Both the position numbers and the translations under genes were made by a program. From an uncultured Chromatiaceae bacterium (GTDB lineage Bacteria > Pseudomonadota > Gammaproteobacteria > DRLM01), in assembly GCA_945787555.1 (NCBI GenBank), contig CALZJG010000062.1:1-58473 (forward strand): a stretch of DNA of 58,473 nucleotides. Reading direction: 5' to 3'. The notes beneath the pieces are model-generated. The model was not told the origin of the DNA. It did no database searches and was given only the letters and a program-made list of their open reading frames with translations. This document shows, one piece after another, positions 33,409 to 41,403 of this stretch (its first letter is position 1; every line of letters starts with the position of its first letter).

Positions 33409-33584
33409 TTCGATATATGCTGCTCGCCGTTGCTTGCGCAACGGGTATGACATGCTTGAAGCGTATTGCGCTACGTCTATTGCGCTCTATGCACGGTGAA
33501 ATCACCCTGTTTCTCCTTGAATACATTCTGGAGCTGACAGAAAAACGTGATTCTATAGTCGGTGCACAAATATATGCTCAGTAG
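33405..33584 (+). CDS. Possible 59-residue ORF or remnant of a downstream operon gene
   Basis: Its ATG overlaps the exporter stop (ATGA), the classic arrangement of coupled genes. It begins like a signal peptide (MIRYMLLAVACATG) and then turns basic, ending after 59 codons. No family is recognised. Operons of this type often continue with a secreted or outer-membrane protein, so this may be the truncated start of such a gene. It could also be chance. Confidence 0.3.
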   Translation: MIRYMLLAVACATGMTCLKRIALRLLRSMHGEITLFLLEYILELTEKRDSIVGAQIYAQ

Positions 33585-33726
33585 TGTTACCTGAAACATC
33601 GAGGCGGAACTTGAAATATATCGCTGTCTATGTAGCTCGACACCGATCCTAGCAGAAAGTCCATAATCCGTATTTATCAATCGCTCCCTCGTGCGTTATC
33701 AATCAGCATGCTCTAACATTGACGTT

Positions 33727-34560
33727 ATGAAATCCGGACGCGTCAGCCAGACTGCCCTCAAGGTCGGCCTCATCGTTATTGCACTCAACGAGAAGGTGGA
33801 GTGGAAGACTCGACTGCCCCAGAGGCTGGCAGAGCTCACTGAGCGTTTGATCCTGGCGGCGGGCGTCCTCGGTTACGGTCGTCGCATGATCAGCCTGAAC
33901 AAGAAACGCTGGTCGATCCGTCTCTATGAATACTTCGAAACCAAGACGCCGGGCACGTTCGAAGGGATAGGGGAACGAAAGATCTTTATGAATGAGCAGG
34001 TATTAGCTGCGATCAAGGCAGGAGCAAAACAGGTTCTGGTCCTGGGTGCTGGCTTTGACACGCTTTGCCTCCGGCTTGCACCACAGTTTCCGCGCGTCGA
34101 GTTTTGCGAGGTGGATCATCCAGCAACGTCCGCAGCTAAAGCAATGGGGATCACGCAGGAGGGACAGCCGGAAAACATGACCCTATTAGCAGCCGACCTC
34201 AACGAAACTCCCTTGTCGGTACTTATGAAGAAGGCTGGGCGCTGGGACACCAGCGCTCAGTCGGTTGTCGTCGCTGAAGGACTTTTTATCTACCTGACGG
34301 AGGAGGTGGTGCTTCAAGTATTCCGTGAAGTCGCCGCGTGTACGGGAGCAGGCACCTGGGTTGCATTTTCACATGGGGTCATGATCAAAGAACATCGCTT
34401 CGCAAACGCAATGTTGCGCTTGATTGGGGAGCCATGGTTGTCATCGTGCACGAGTGCGGATTTACCTGGGTACATTGGTCCGGGTTGGTCGGTGATCGCA
34501 ACACAAGGGGCGGGATCAAGGCGCAATCTTGAGGCCTTCGCTGTCGCGGAGAAACTCTAG
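33727..34560 (+). CDS. SAM-dependent methyltransferase of the LCMT/PPM1-like family
   Basis: 277 residues from ATG 33727 (MKSGRVSQTALKVG; a start at 33691 is possible but less typical). Motif I is VLVLGAGFDTLCLRL. The acidic motif FCEVDHP, LAADLNE, and VVAEGLFIYLTEE complete the TIGR00027-like methyltransferase pattern found in bacterial carboxyl and O-methyltransferases. It is on the same strand as the lipid operon but 318 bp after the exporter, so it is probably a separate unit. A tailoring role (methylation of the product) is only a possibility. A weak hairpin follows at 34616-34635. Confidence 0.8.
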   Translation: MKSGRVSQTALKVGLIVIALNEKVEWKTRLPQRLAELTERLILAAGVLGYGRRMISLNKKRWSIRLYEYFETKTPGTFEGIGERKIFMNEQVLAAIKAGAKQVLVLGAGFDTLCLRLAPQFPRVEFCEVDHPATSAAKAMGITQEGQPENMTLLAADLNETPLSVLMKKAGRWDTSAQSVVVAEGLFIYLTEEVVLQVFREVAACTGAGTWVAFSHGVMIKEHRFANAMLRLIGEPWLSSCTSADLPGYIGPGWSVIATQGAGSRRNLEAFAVAEKL

Positions 34561-34615
34561 ATCTAGCCCCTTTCATTGCTTTACAAGTGCCACAGGCTCT
34601 TCCGCGCGACTTTGA

Positions 34616-34635
34616 CCGCCATGAGGCGATGGCGG
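34616..34635 (+). terminator. Possible terminator after the methyltransferase
   Basis: CCGCCAT, a 6-nt loop, ATGGCGG, followed by a short T-rich stretch (GATTTTCTTC). The stem is short, so confidence is low. The rest of 34561-34822 shows no gene. Confidence 0.35.
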
Positions 34636-34822
34636 CCGATTTTCTTCTGAATCCAAATGTCGCCTTTGTATCAACCAGCCGTTCACCGGCATTTGGCCGC
34701 TGACACTGACTGGCCGAAACACACCGAATCGTTAGGTGTGCGCTGACGGCTCAGCCCGACCCCGCGGAACCATTTCGCATTAACTGTAGAACCGCAGCTT
34801 ACCAGCGGACACGTAACTGCGC

Positions 34823-35446
34823 CTATTCAGCCTTTTTCGCCACAACAAACACAGCTTTGCCCTTTCCCGGTTGCCATTGGTAGTCAATTACAAAACCGGC
34901 ATCGGTCAAACTGTCCTCCAATTCTTTCGTGGTAAAGACCTTGACCAACGGCATAAGACCTAAGAACTTTGCTATCGGCACGATCACCTTAAATGACTTC
35001 ATCGTATCTCCAATGCATGCCGTACTGGTGACAAATAGGCCGCCCGGTTTGAGCATCTTATAAACCTTGGCGATTACCTGTTCCTTGTTCTCCACTAAGT
35101 GCAAAATACTGAGTCCCAACACGGCATCCAAGGTTTGATCGGAAGCGCTGATTTCCTCTATGCTCGCTTGTTCAAAAGTGACGTTTTCGACATTGATTGC
35201 GTCAGCTTTGGCTTGGGCGATTTCAATCATTTTCGATGAGATATCAATTGCGTGGATATGTTTCACATAAGGCGCATGGGCGATCGCGGTCGACCCTGTT
35301 CCGCAGCCAAACTCCAATACCTTCATATCCGGCTGAAAGTATTCGCGTGTGACCTGTAGTTTCTTCTGATAAGCCGCTTCATCAGCAATAGGTTGTTTTG
35401 AATAGCGTTCTGCAATTCTGTCCCAAAACTTGCTTGACTGATCCAT
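34823..35446 (-). CDS. Class I SAM-dependent methyltransferase
   Basis: 207 residues from ATG 35446 (MDQSSKFWDRIAERYSKQP); a GTG three codons upstream is an alternative. The Rossmann-type methyltransferase core shows motif I VLEFGCGTGSTAIA, motif II HAIDISSKMIEIA, FEQASIEE and the motif near LGLSILHLVENK, with KPGGLFVTSTACIG as post-motif. Substrate unknown; the size and layout resemble small-molecule C/N/O-methyltransferases. It stands alone, convergent with the preceding methyltransferase. Lower GC in the preceding promoter region suggests a separate unit. Confidence 0.85.
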   Translation of the reverse strand: MDQSSKFWDRIAERYSKQPIADEAAYQKKLQVTREYFQPDMKVLEFGCGTGSTAIAHAPYVKHIHAIDISSKMIEIAQAKADAINVENVTFEQASIEEISASDQTLDAVLGLSILHLVENKEQVIAKVYKMLKPGGLFVTSTACIGDTMKSFKVIVPIAKFLGLMPLVKVFTTKELEDSLTDAGFVIDYQWQPGKGKAVFVVAKKAE

Positions 35447-35670
35447 CTCCACCACCGATTTGATTGCCTGACCTAATAGTCTTAACAGAAACTGATGCGA
35501 TTAATTGATTACACATCAATGATCTAACGGTAACTGCGACGACTTATCTCTAACTACTACATTCCGTGTGGCCCTGATATGAGGAGAAAATAGCTGAACG
35601 GTGTTCCGGTCGATACGAGACTTGCCTTCTTTGTAGCGTGAACAGTCTGCGCCGAGACTAGTCCTGGGTG

Positions 35671-37230
35671 TCATGGTTTGAATAGACGCCTAAACAGGCG
35701 CTGAGTCGCTTGGGTTGTGAACGCCGTGTAGCTTTTTCTAAACCGCGCTCTGTTCTCGTCGCCCCGCGCTGCTAAGGACTGGGTCAACCGAGCAATGACT
35801 GTATCGAGCCCCGGCGTGAGCTGGCCGCGCTCTGTCAACGAGGCACGCGTGCCGACCAGCAATTCACCATGCACCTGTAGATCTTGGTAGTCACCGAGAT
35901 TGTCTTGCAGGCGTTTCAGTATACCTAAGACGCGCTGGATCTTTGCAGGAGGATACAGTGGGGCGTAGCACTCAATGAGGTAGCGCAACGTTTTGCAGCG
36001 TTTTCTCAGGCCATGATGCGCCTCCGGCGGTGAGTCATTCTCGATGGTGCCGCCTTCGGCGAGTGCGCGTTTGTAGGCTTTCCAAATGCGCGTATCGGCC
36101 ATGACCTTGACGGGGAGTGCTGCGCTCGCCAGTACGGTGCGACGTGGCGGCGTGGCAGCGAGATATGCGCGCCAGCTATTGACGAAACGGCGATATTCCG
36201 CAGAACGCAGAAATTGCACGGTGGCAGCATATGCGGTGCGACGCTGGGCCGCAACATGGGCATAGACGGCATCGAGCTGTTCCTGCATTTGCGCCGGCAA
36301 TAGGGAGCGGTAAAGAGCGAAATTGACCAGCATGACATCGAGATCGCGTTGACGGCTGGTGACTGAGCTGAGGCGCGCGAAAAACATCCTGGCTCGTTTG
36401 ATCTGCCGCTGAGTGATGACACCACGCGCTTGTTTGAGCAGGGAACGGCAGCGGCGTGTCGCGACGCGAAAATCGTGCAGACAAACGCTGTCGGTATCTG
36501 CGATGACAGTGGGATGATTGGTTTCCATCAGCGACAGAAAAAATGCCAGCAAGTGTTTGACGGCAGTGTCGGAACGAGCCTCGTCATCAAATGCCATATT
36601 GGGCCTGGTGTCAAAACGGGAGGTATCGATATTTAAGGCGGTGATCAGCTCGGTGACCGGAGTCACCGAGGCGGTCACTGGTACACCATGCTGACATAGG
36701 ATATTGACGATCGCGCTGTTTGTTCCGTCGTGCCCCTCTATAGGGGTGAAACATAGCCTCCTATCCAGCAGCGACGCTGCGTCTACGCTTTCTGTCGGCG
36801 CACTGAGCTCGAGATCGAGATGCGCGACCGACTGACCGTGAGCATCGTGGACCGTTAGCGCGTGGCGCGTCACCGCGACCGTGATGTGCGTGACGAGGGC
36901 GCGGCGGCCCAGGATAGGCGCGAGGGCGGCGCTCAATTCTTTCGCCGGTGGCCATGGTGCGAACACCGGCACCTGATCGCAGGCCGTTTTCACCCGTAGC
37001 TGACGAGTGCTCAAATCGATGAGTCGCAATTGAATGTGGTCGTCGAAATGGTCGGCGACGAGATAAAGGCCGTTTCTCAACAAGCGCCAATCCAAGCTGT
37101 CGAGATAGCTACGCCGAAAGTGCCCAGCATCGGCGCTGCGCCGACAATTCCATTCGCCATTCAGCATCGCCTTGGGCGTCCGGTTCGGTACAGCACTGTC
37201 CAATAGAAAGCAGAGCGGTTTCATGGTCAT
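35671..37230 (-). CDS. CHAD-domain protein with degenerate CYTH-like N-terminus
   Basis: 519 residues. Residues about 1-190 resemble a divergent CYTH (triphosphate tunnel) domain without the clear ExExK motif. Residues about 215-515 are a CHAD domain: the conserved helices have HDFRVATRRCRSLLKQ and HHGLRKRCKTLRYLIECY, with the His and the Arg/Lys clusters that bind polyphosphate. CHAD proteins localise to polyphosphate granules. The SixA phosphatase gene starts upstream (37292-37813) on the same strand with only a 61-bp gap, so the two may form an operon. Start: ATG 37230 or 37224. Confidence 0.88.
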   Translation of the reverse strand: MTMKPLCFLLDSAVPNRTPKAMLNGEWNCRRSADAGHFRRSYLDSLDWRLLRNGLYLVADHFDDHIQLRLIDLSTRQLRVKTACDQVPVFAPWPPAKELSAALAPILGRRALVTHITVAVTRHALTVHDAHGQSVAHLDLELSAPTESVDAASLLDRRLCFTPIEGHDGTNSAIVNILCQHGVPVTASVTPVTELITALNIDTSRFDTRPNMAFDDEARSDTAVKHLLAFFLSLMETNHPTVIADTDSVCLHDFRVATRRCRSLLKQARGVITQRQIKRARMFFARLSSVTSRQRDLDVMLVNFALYRSLLPAQMQEQLDAVYAHVAAQRRTAYAATVQFLRSAEYRRFVNSWRAYLAATPPRRTVLASAALPVKVMADTRIWKAYKRALAEGGTIENDSPPEAHHGLRKRCKTLRYLIECYAPLYPPAKIQRVLGILKRLQDNLGDYQDLQVHGELLVGTRASLTERGQLTPGLDTVIARLTQSLAARGDENRARFRKSYTAFTTQATQRLFRRLFKP

Positions 37231-37291
37231 GTGGCATTGAATAAGACTGCATTATATATCTGCAGGGCGCGGCGCCAGGGTGACGATTTTA

Positions 37292-37813
37292 TTACAATAC
37301 ACCCTCGCCGGGGTCGTTTGGCCGTACTAGGTGTACTATCTTCCCCGAGCCGACCGCCAGCGCATGCCAATCTTCAGGCAAAGCGATCTGCGCCAAGGTG
37401 GCGGTAGGCATGAGTTTGCCCTTATTCGACAGCGGCAGCCCGTCGCCGCACAAATGGATGAGAAGTTCCTCCAAGCCTGGATCGTGGCCTAGCAAGAGAA
37501 CCTGACTGGTGCCTTGAGGGCAGTCTGCTAAAACCACCAATAGCGTCGACATATCGGCGAGATAGACTCGGTCGTCAAGGTCGATCAAGGTGTCCGCAAT
37601 GGGCAAATGGGTACGCAGCTGCACCAAGGTCTCGCGGGTGCGCGCCGCGGGGGAAGAGATTACCCAATCCGGCTGCAGGTGGTGCCGTTTCATCCACTGG
37701 CCGACATGGCTGGCGGCGGCACGGCCCCGCTTGTTCAATGGGCGATCGAAATCTTCAGGTACCTGCCATGTCCAGTCCGACTTGGCGTGGCGCAGCAGGA
37801 TTAAGTTTCGCAT
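37292..37813 (-). CDS. sixA: SixA-type phosphohistidine phosphatase (histidine phosphatase family)
   Basis: 173 residues from ATG 37813, the start that puts the catalytic motif right at the N-terminus (MRNLILLRHAKSDW; RHAKS is the phosphohistidine motif). Other family signatures are DFDRPLNKRG, VISSPAARTRET and LLLGHDPGLEELL with the second catalytic His. In E. coli SixA removes phosphate from histidine-phosphotransfer proteins; many relatives lie beside CHAD genes as here. Longer upstream reading (to 37963) adds 50 residues without homology. Confidence 0.85.
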   Translation of the reverse strand: MRNLILLRHAKSDWTWQVPEDFDRPLNKRGRAAASHVGQWMKRHHLQPDWVISSPAARTRETLVQLRTHLPIADTLIDLDDRVYLADMSTLLVVLADCPQGTSQVLLLGHDPGLEELLIHLCGDGLPLSNKGKLMPTATLAQIALPEDWHALAVGSGKIVHLVRPNDPGEGVL

Positions 37814-37972
37814 CACTGGTCTCACATATGGGCCTACGCAGAGGGGCGTTTGCATGCCTCTGATGTGGGTGTGACCCTCAATGTAAGCGTTGTCCCTGCA
37901 GTAAACAAGTGCAACACCAGGCGCGCTGGGTAAGGCCTCGCTCAGGGCATCCGCCCTGCTCATAAAGAGCGC

Positions 37973-38221
37973 CTAGTGGAGACTGTCGAAATGCACCGGT
38001 CCGCTTAGCGGCGTTTGAGTATGATAAACAAGGTTCTTTACGTAACGCTCCGCTAAGAGTGAAAGAAAGTATCGGACGCGGGCACCGTCCATGAGGTTTT
38101 TTAGTCTGTTCTCGTAGATCTCGCGTATCATCACTTCGTCAAGATGGTAATGTTCGGCGAGTGCATGGATCACGCTCATATGGAGTGTGCGTTCTTTATC
38201 AGTGTCGTAGCGAATGCTCAT
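37973..38221 (-). CDS. Small DUF3562-like protein
   Basis: 82 residues with a helical core (HALAEHYHLDEVMIREIYEN, then LKNLMDGARVRYFLSLLAE). The pattern of a predicted helix-turn-like N-terminus followed by an E-x-L-ARV-x-FL segment resembles DUF3562. Cytosolic, no signal peptide. AGGATC precedes ATG 38221. Function unknown. Confidence 0.6.
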   Translation of the reverse strand: MSIRYDTDKERTLHMSVIHALAEHYHLDEVMIREIYENRLKNLMDGARVRYFLSLLAERYVKNLVYHTQTPLSGPVHFDSLH

Positions 38222-38743
38222 GTTTGATCCTAAAATTGTCGGTCCACGGCTGATCTACGCGGGCGTTTACCGCTATTCTGCGTCGCACACAAGGGCGCTA
38301 TAAATAATGCGACGGAATATTTCCTTGGGGAAAGACGAAGGCCACGTATTTGACGTGTTGTCGAGCTTTCTTCAGTATCGGCGTCACGAGCGCATACAGC
38401 CAAAATGTTGCTACGTAGAGAGCATAACAGGCAAAAATGACACGGATTTGACAGAAATATGACGTCTTGGCCTGGGCAGGAGGTGTCTTGTGGCAACGCT
38501 GTCCTCCGAGTCCGGTTTCGCGAAATTGGTGCTGCTAACAGTCATTAGTCGAATGTTGGAAACGGCCGTGCAAGAGGCGCTATGAGCTATGGGTGTGGCG
38601 GCGAATTAGGGCGTTCGAGGCAAAGCGTTCTGCGTATGCAACCTGTCGCACTCATCAGTCAGAGTGCGACCTGCCTTAACCATCCCGGCTATCTGTAAGA
38701 TGCGGCACACTTCCTATTCATGTGCGTAGCGTAGGCTATGCAA
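38222..38743. other. 522-bp gene-poor region with a hairpin
   Basis: No convincing gene. It holds a 9-bp perfect hairpin (GTCGCACTC 38645-38653 with GAGTGCGAC 38662-38670), 74 bp after the end of the minus-strand gene at 38744. This could end that transcript, although there is no T-run. Confidence 0.45.
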
Positions 38744-39499
38744 TTAGAGCGCATCACTCTGCATGCGTGGCAGCGGCATGCCAGGGCGGCCGAAGTAGGC
38801 CTGGGTGTCACCGGTATCTTGGTCTACGTTCAAGAATATTTCTCCGTCCCAGGCGACTATCTCGTCGAGGCTGCGAAACACCTCAGTCGGATCCGTGCCG
38901 ACGGCGAGGCTGGCTTCCAAGCGACAGAGACTGGCGTTACAGGCCAAATCTTGCACGGTGAGGGTGTTGTTCATGGCTTGCTGTAGGCCGTCGCGAACTT
39001 GTGCTTCGGCGCTGTAGCTCCAGTTCGGGTCCGGGGCTTCAGCGTGGAAAGTCGTCTCGAAGAGTGCCAGTTGCGCCGTCATCCGTTCATCCGACCGGGC
39101 GGCCAGCTGCTCCGCCGTCGGTTCCAGCGTGGCGGCGGTGGGTAACCGGGATAATGCGTCTGCGCCGCCACGCAGGGCCGCCAACTCTGCGCGTAACTCG
39201 GCCAGTTCCTGGTGGGCTTGGCGCAGACCGGCCACCAGGCGAGCATCGTGATTTTCCCCTGAGCCTGACTGGCCCGTACCGACGTGACCTTCCAAGTACT
39301 GGGTGCGGGCCTCAATGTCCTGTTGTTTGGCCTGCAGGCTCGTCGCCAGGCGCTGCGCTTGATCGAGCTTGCGCTGGAAGGCGTCGATGTCTTTGCCTAA
39401 CTGTGTTGTTGGCGGGTGCTCCAGTGTCATAGTCACCACCGCACCGGCTAGCAAAGTACCTGCGATGGCAGTACTGACCAATAAGTGACGTGCTTTCAT
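38744..39499 (-). CDS. Membrane-anchored coiled-coil protein of unknown function
   Basis: 251 residues from ATG 39499 (MKARHLLVSTAIAGTLLAG; GGGAG upstream). An N-terminal signal or anchor helix is followed by a coiled coil (about 35-110, AQRLATSLQAKQQDIEAR and QELAELRAELAALRG). The C-terminal globular part (about 150-251) holds a Cys pair (LACNASLCRLE) that may be disulfide-bonded in the periplasm and an acidic end (NVDQDTGDTQAYFGRPG). No family name known to me. It follows a secreted protein gene on the same strand, separated by a strong hairpin. Confidence 0.75.
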   Translation of the reverse strand: MKARHLLVSTAIAGTLLAGAVVTMTLEHPPTTQLGKDIDAFQRKLDQAQRLATSLQAKQQDIEARTQYLEGHVGTGQSGSGENHDARLVAGLRQAHQELAELRAELAALRGGADALSRLPTAATLEPTAEQLAARSDERMTAQLALFETTFHAEAPDPNWSYSAEAQVRDGLQQAMNNTLTVQDLACNASLCRLEASLAVGTDPTEVFRSLDEIVAWDGEIFLNVDQDTGDTQAYFGRPGMPLPRMQSDAL

Positions 39500-39522
39500 G
39501 GTTAAGCGCTCCCTGTAGGTGC

Positions 39523-39551
39523 GCCTCACGGGCCGGGAAGGCCCGTGAGGC
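39523..39551 (-). terminator. 12-bp perfect hairpin between two minus-strand genes
   Basis: GCCTCACGGGCC (39523-39534), 5-nt loop, GGCCCGTGAGGC (39540-39551). It lies 8 bp after the stop of 39560-40069 and 23 bp before the start of the next gene. There is no U-tract on the minus strand, so it is either a partial terminator or an mRNA-stabilising element that sets unequal expression of the two genes. Confidence 0.6.
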
Positions 39552-39559
39552 GGTGGGTG

Positions 39560-40069
39560 TCATTGATTAACCTGATAGGTCACCAACGCGGAACGGTTGC
39601 CCGAATATGTGGGCGGGAGGTGGCAGCTGAAATAGAGGTGGGACGCGCTGTTCTCTCCCCCTAAACTACCCGTATTGAGGTGTTGAGCCTGGTTGCCGGA
39701 CCCGGAGGTGTAACGATTGCCGGTGCCCCAGAAGGAAGTGCTGCCGCTGGTATTGTGCGAGAAGCTGACCAGGCGGCAGCGCGCGTTGCTGGAATAGTGG
39801 CGGTCCACCATGCGGACCCAACTGCCATCTACGCCGGCGTCATGAAACAGCCCGTCGAAGTCCGTACGCAGGGCGGGACAATCCAATCGCAGCCAACGGC
39901 TGCTGGAAGGATTGCGGATCTTACTGGAGCTGAGTTCCGGCTCGGGATCGCTGGCGTTCCACTTCACACAAACCGAACCGGGGTAGTTCGCCCGGTCGGC
40001 GTGGGCGGAATAGCTGACCAAACCGAGCAGCAGGATGGTCACAGTCGTTAACAGATTTTTAACAGACAT
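39560..40069 (-). CDS. Secreted hypothetical protein
   Basis: 169 residues with a clear signal peptide (LLTTVTILLLGLVSYSAHA). The mature part has four Cys (VCVKWN, RLDCPAL, RCRLVSF, YFSCHLPP), enough for two disulfides, and is rich in Ser, Asn, Gly and Tyr. The family is unknown to me; the composition fits a small beta-sandwich, surface-exposed or exported. A palindromic operator lies 119 bp upstream (40189-40201). Confidence 0.75.
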   Translation of the reverse strand: MSVKNLLTTVTILLLGLVSYSAHADRANYPGSVCVKWNASDPEPELSSSKIRNPSSSRWLRLDCPALRTDFDGLFHDAGVDGSWVRMVDRHYSSNARCRLVSFSHNTSGSTSFWGTGNRYTSGSGNQAQHLNTGSLGGENSASHLYFSCHLPPTYSGNRSALVTYQVNQ

Positions 40070-40619
40070 GGTTCTGTTCCTCCGTATTAGAGATTAGAGT
40101 CAAATAGACGTGGTCATGCACTGCAAGCCACGGCCCATTTATATGGGCTGGGAGGAATCAGTTCGTGGGCATAGTGCCGCCCTAGGTTGTGAAGTATTCA
40201 CGTAGGGCCGGTGATGATCCTGCGACACCTTGATCTGGCGACGCTGTTGCAATTGGGCGAGTGGACGGCACGCGCATGCGGTGTGGAGACGAGCTTCGCC
40301 ATGGCGCGGTGGGACAATGTGCTTGGTCCTAGCGGCTTGTGTCTGAATAGACATTGAAGACAACGATCTGGGGAGAGAGGAGGGCCGCCACGGCAGTTGT
40401 GTGATTTGCCGGTTGCTGAATGGCCGCGCCCATGAGGCAGTTTTGCGCGTCTGCCCGGCAGGGAAAAACGCAGGAAGCACCCAGTGTATTACTGTGCAAT
40501 AGATAGAACCCATTCAACTTGATTGGAGGGGCAGTACGATAATCGCGTCAGCATGCCAGGGAGTGCTCCCACGCACCCTGCCCGAGTGGTATAGCCGATC
40601 AAGTACGCAGCACCACTTA
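40070..40619. other. 550-bp intergenic region
   Basis: Contains the palindrome at 40189-40201, facing the secreted-protein gene. No gene recognised in the remainder; frames on either strand lack ribosome sites and domain similarity. Beyond about 40250 it is also the 3' side of the Crp gene that ends at 40620. Confidence 0.5.
40189..40201. promoter_or_regulatory. Putative operator GTGAAGTATTCAC
   Basis: GTGA-N5-TCAC with GTGAA/TTCAC arms except the central bases, preceded by TT. It lies 119 bp upstream of the secreted-protein gene (minus strand, start 40069). Confidence 0.55.
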
Positions 40620-41264
40620 CTAGTAGCGCGTAGGCAGCTGCTCGTTGATAACGATGTGCTTCTTCTCGAAGCTAATGTAGCCGCCGATGGCCAGATCCTT
40701 GAGGATGCGGGAGACCATCTCCCGCGAGGCGCCGACCCGGTTGGCGATGTCCTGCTGGGTGAGTTTGTCTTCGATCACCATACGGTCATCCTGGGTGGTC
40801 GCCATATTCAATAAGGTCTTGGCCACTCGGCCGTAGACGTCCATCAGAGCGAGGCTCTTAACATTGTCCGTTAACGTGCGGACGCGCTGAGTCAAACCCT
40901 GAATCACGCTGTAGGCGATGCTGGGATGTGCCGCCAGGAGGTCTTGAAATGATTGCTTGGAAATCATCATGAAACTGGACGGCTCCAAGGTCATCACTGA
41001 AGCGGAGCGCTCGGCATCGTCGAGCAGCGCCAGTTCACCGAAATACTCGCCCGGCCCCTGGGTGTTGAGCACCACCTCTTTGCCTTGTTCGTCACTCAGG
41101 AAGACCTTTACCTTGCCCTTGAGGATGACGTACAGGGAGTCGGTTTGATCTCCTTCGTTGATGATGATGACTTGTTTGGGAAAGGCGCGCGTGACGGCAT
41201 GCTTGCTGACCTGTGCCAGTTCGTCGTCGCTGAGCCCGGAGAAGATGGGTACATTTGCTAACAT
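40620..41264 (-). CDS. Crp/Fnr-family transcriptional regulator (paralogue 2)
   Basis: 214 residues. The CNB domain has the phosphate-binding cassette FGELALLDDAERSASV, a full cAMP-type match, and the winged helix-turn-helix reads LTQQDIANRVGASREMVSRI. The recognition helix is almost the same as in the paralogue at 1633-2301, and both share QR-RTLTDNVK and ALMDVYGR. The two may therefore bind overlapping sites. It is divergent from the CHASE2 cyclase gene (139 bp apart), whose product is a likely ligand source. None of the palindromes lies in that shared gap. Confidence 0.92.
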   Translation of the reverse strand: MLANVPIFSGLSDDELAQVSKHAVTRAFPKQVIIINEGDQTDSLYVILKGKVKVFLSDEQGKEVVLNTQGPGEYFGELALLDDAERSASVMTLEPSSFMMISKQSFQDLLAAHPSIAYSVIQGLTQRVRTLTDNVKSLALMDVYGRVAKTLLNMATTQDDRMVIEDKLTQQDIANRVGASREMVSRILKDLAIGGYISFEKKHIVINEQLPTRY

Positions 41265-41403
41265 TTGATCCGACCTATAGACACAATCAACGCTAAAGTG
41301 GCATTAAGGCTTTCGTGCCTTAGACTCTAATTCGTCTTCGTGTATTGCGGTCAGTGTATACCTGGGTCGGAAACGACGTCCACCTTGGCGCTAAACTAAG
41401 CCC

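Noticed and set aside
41265-41403. Crp operator in the Crp/CHASE2 cyclase divergent gap
   Set aside because: No GTGA-N4/5-TCAC or CRP-like match is present there, so autoregulation of paralogue 2 by this motif is not supported.
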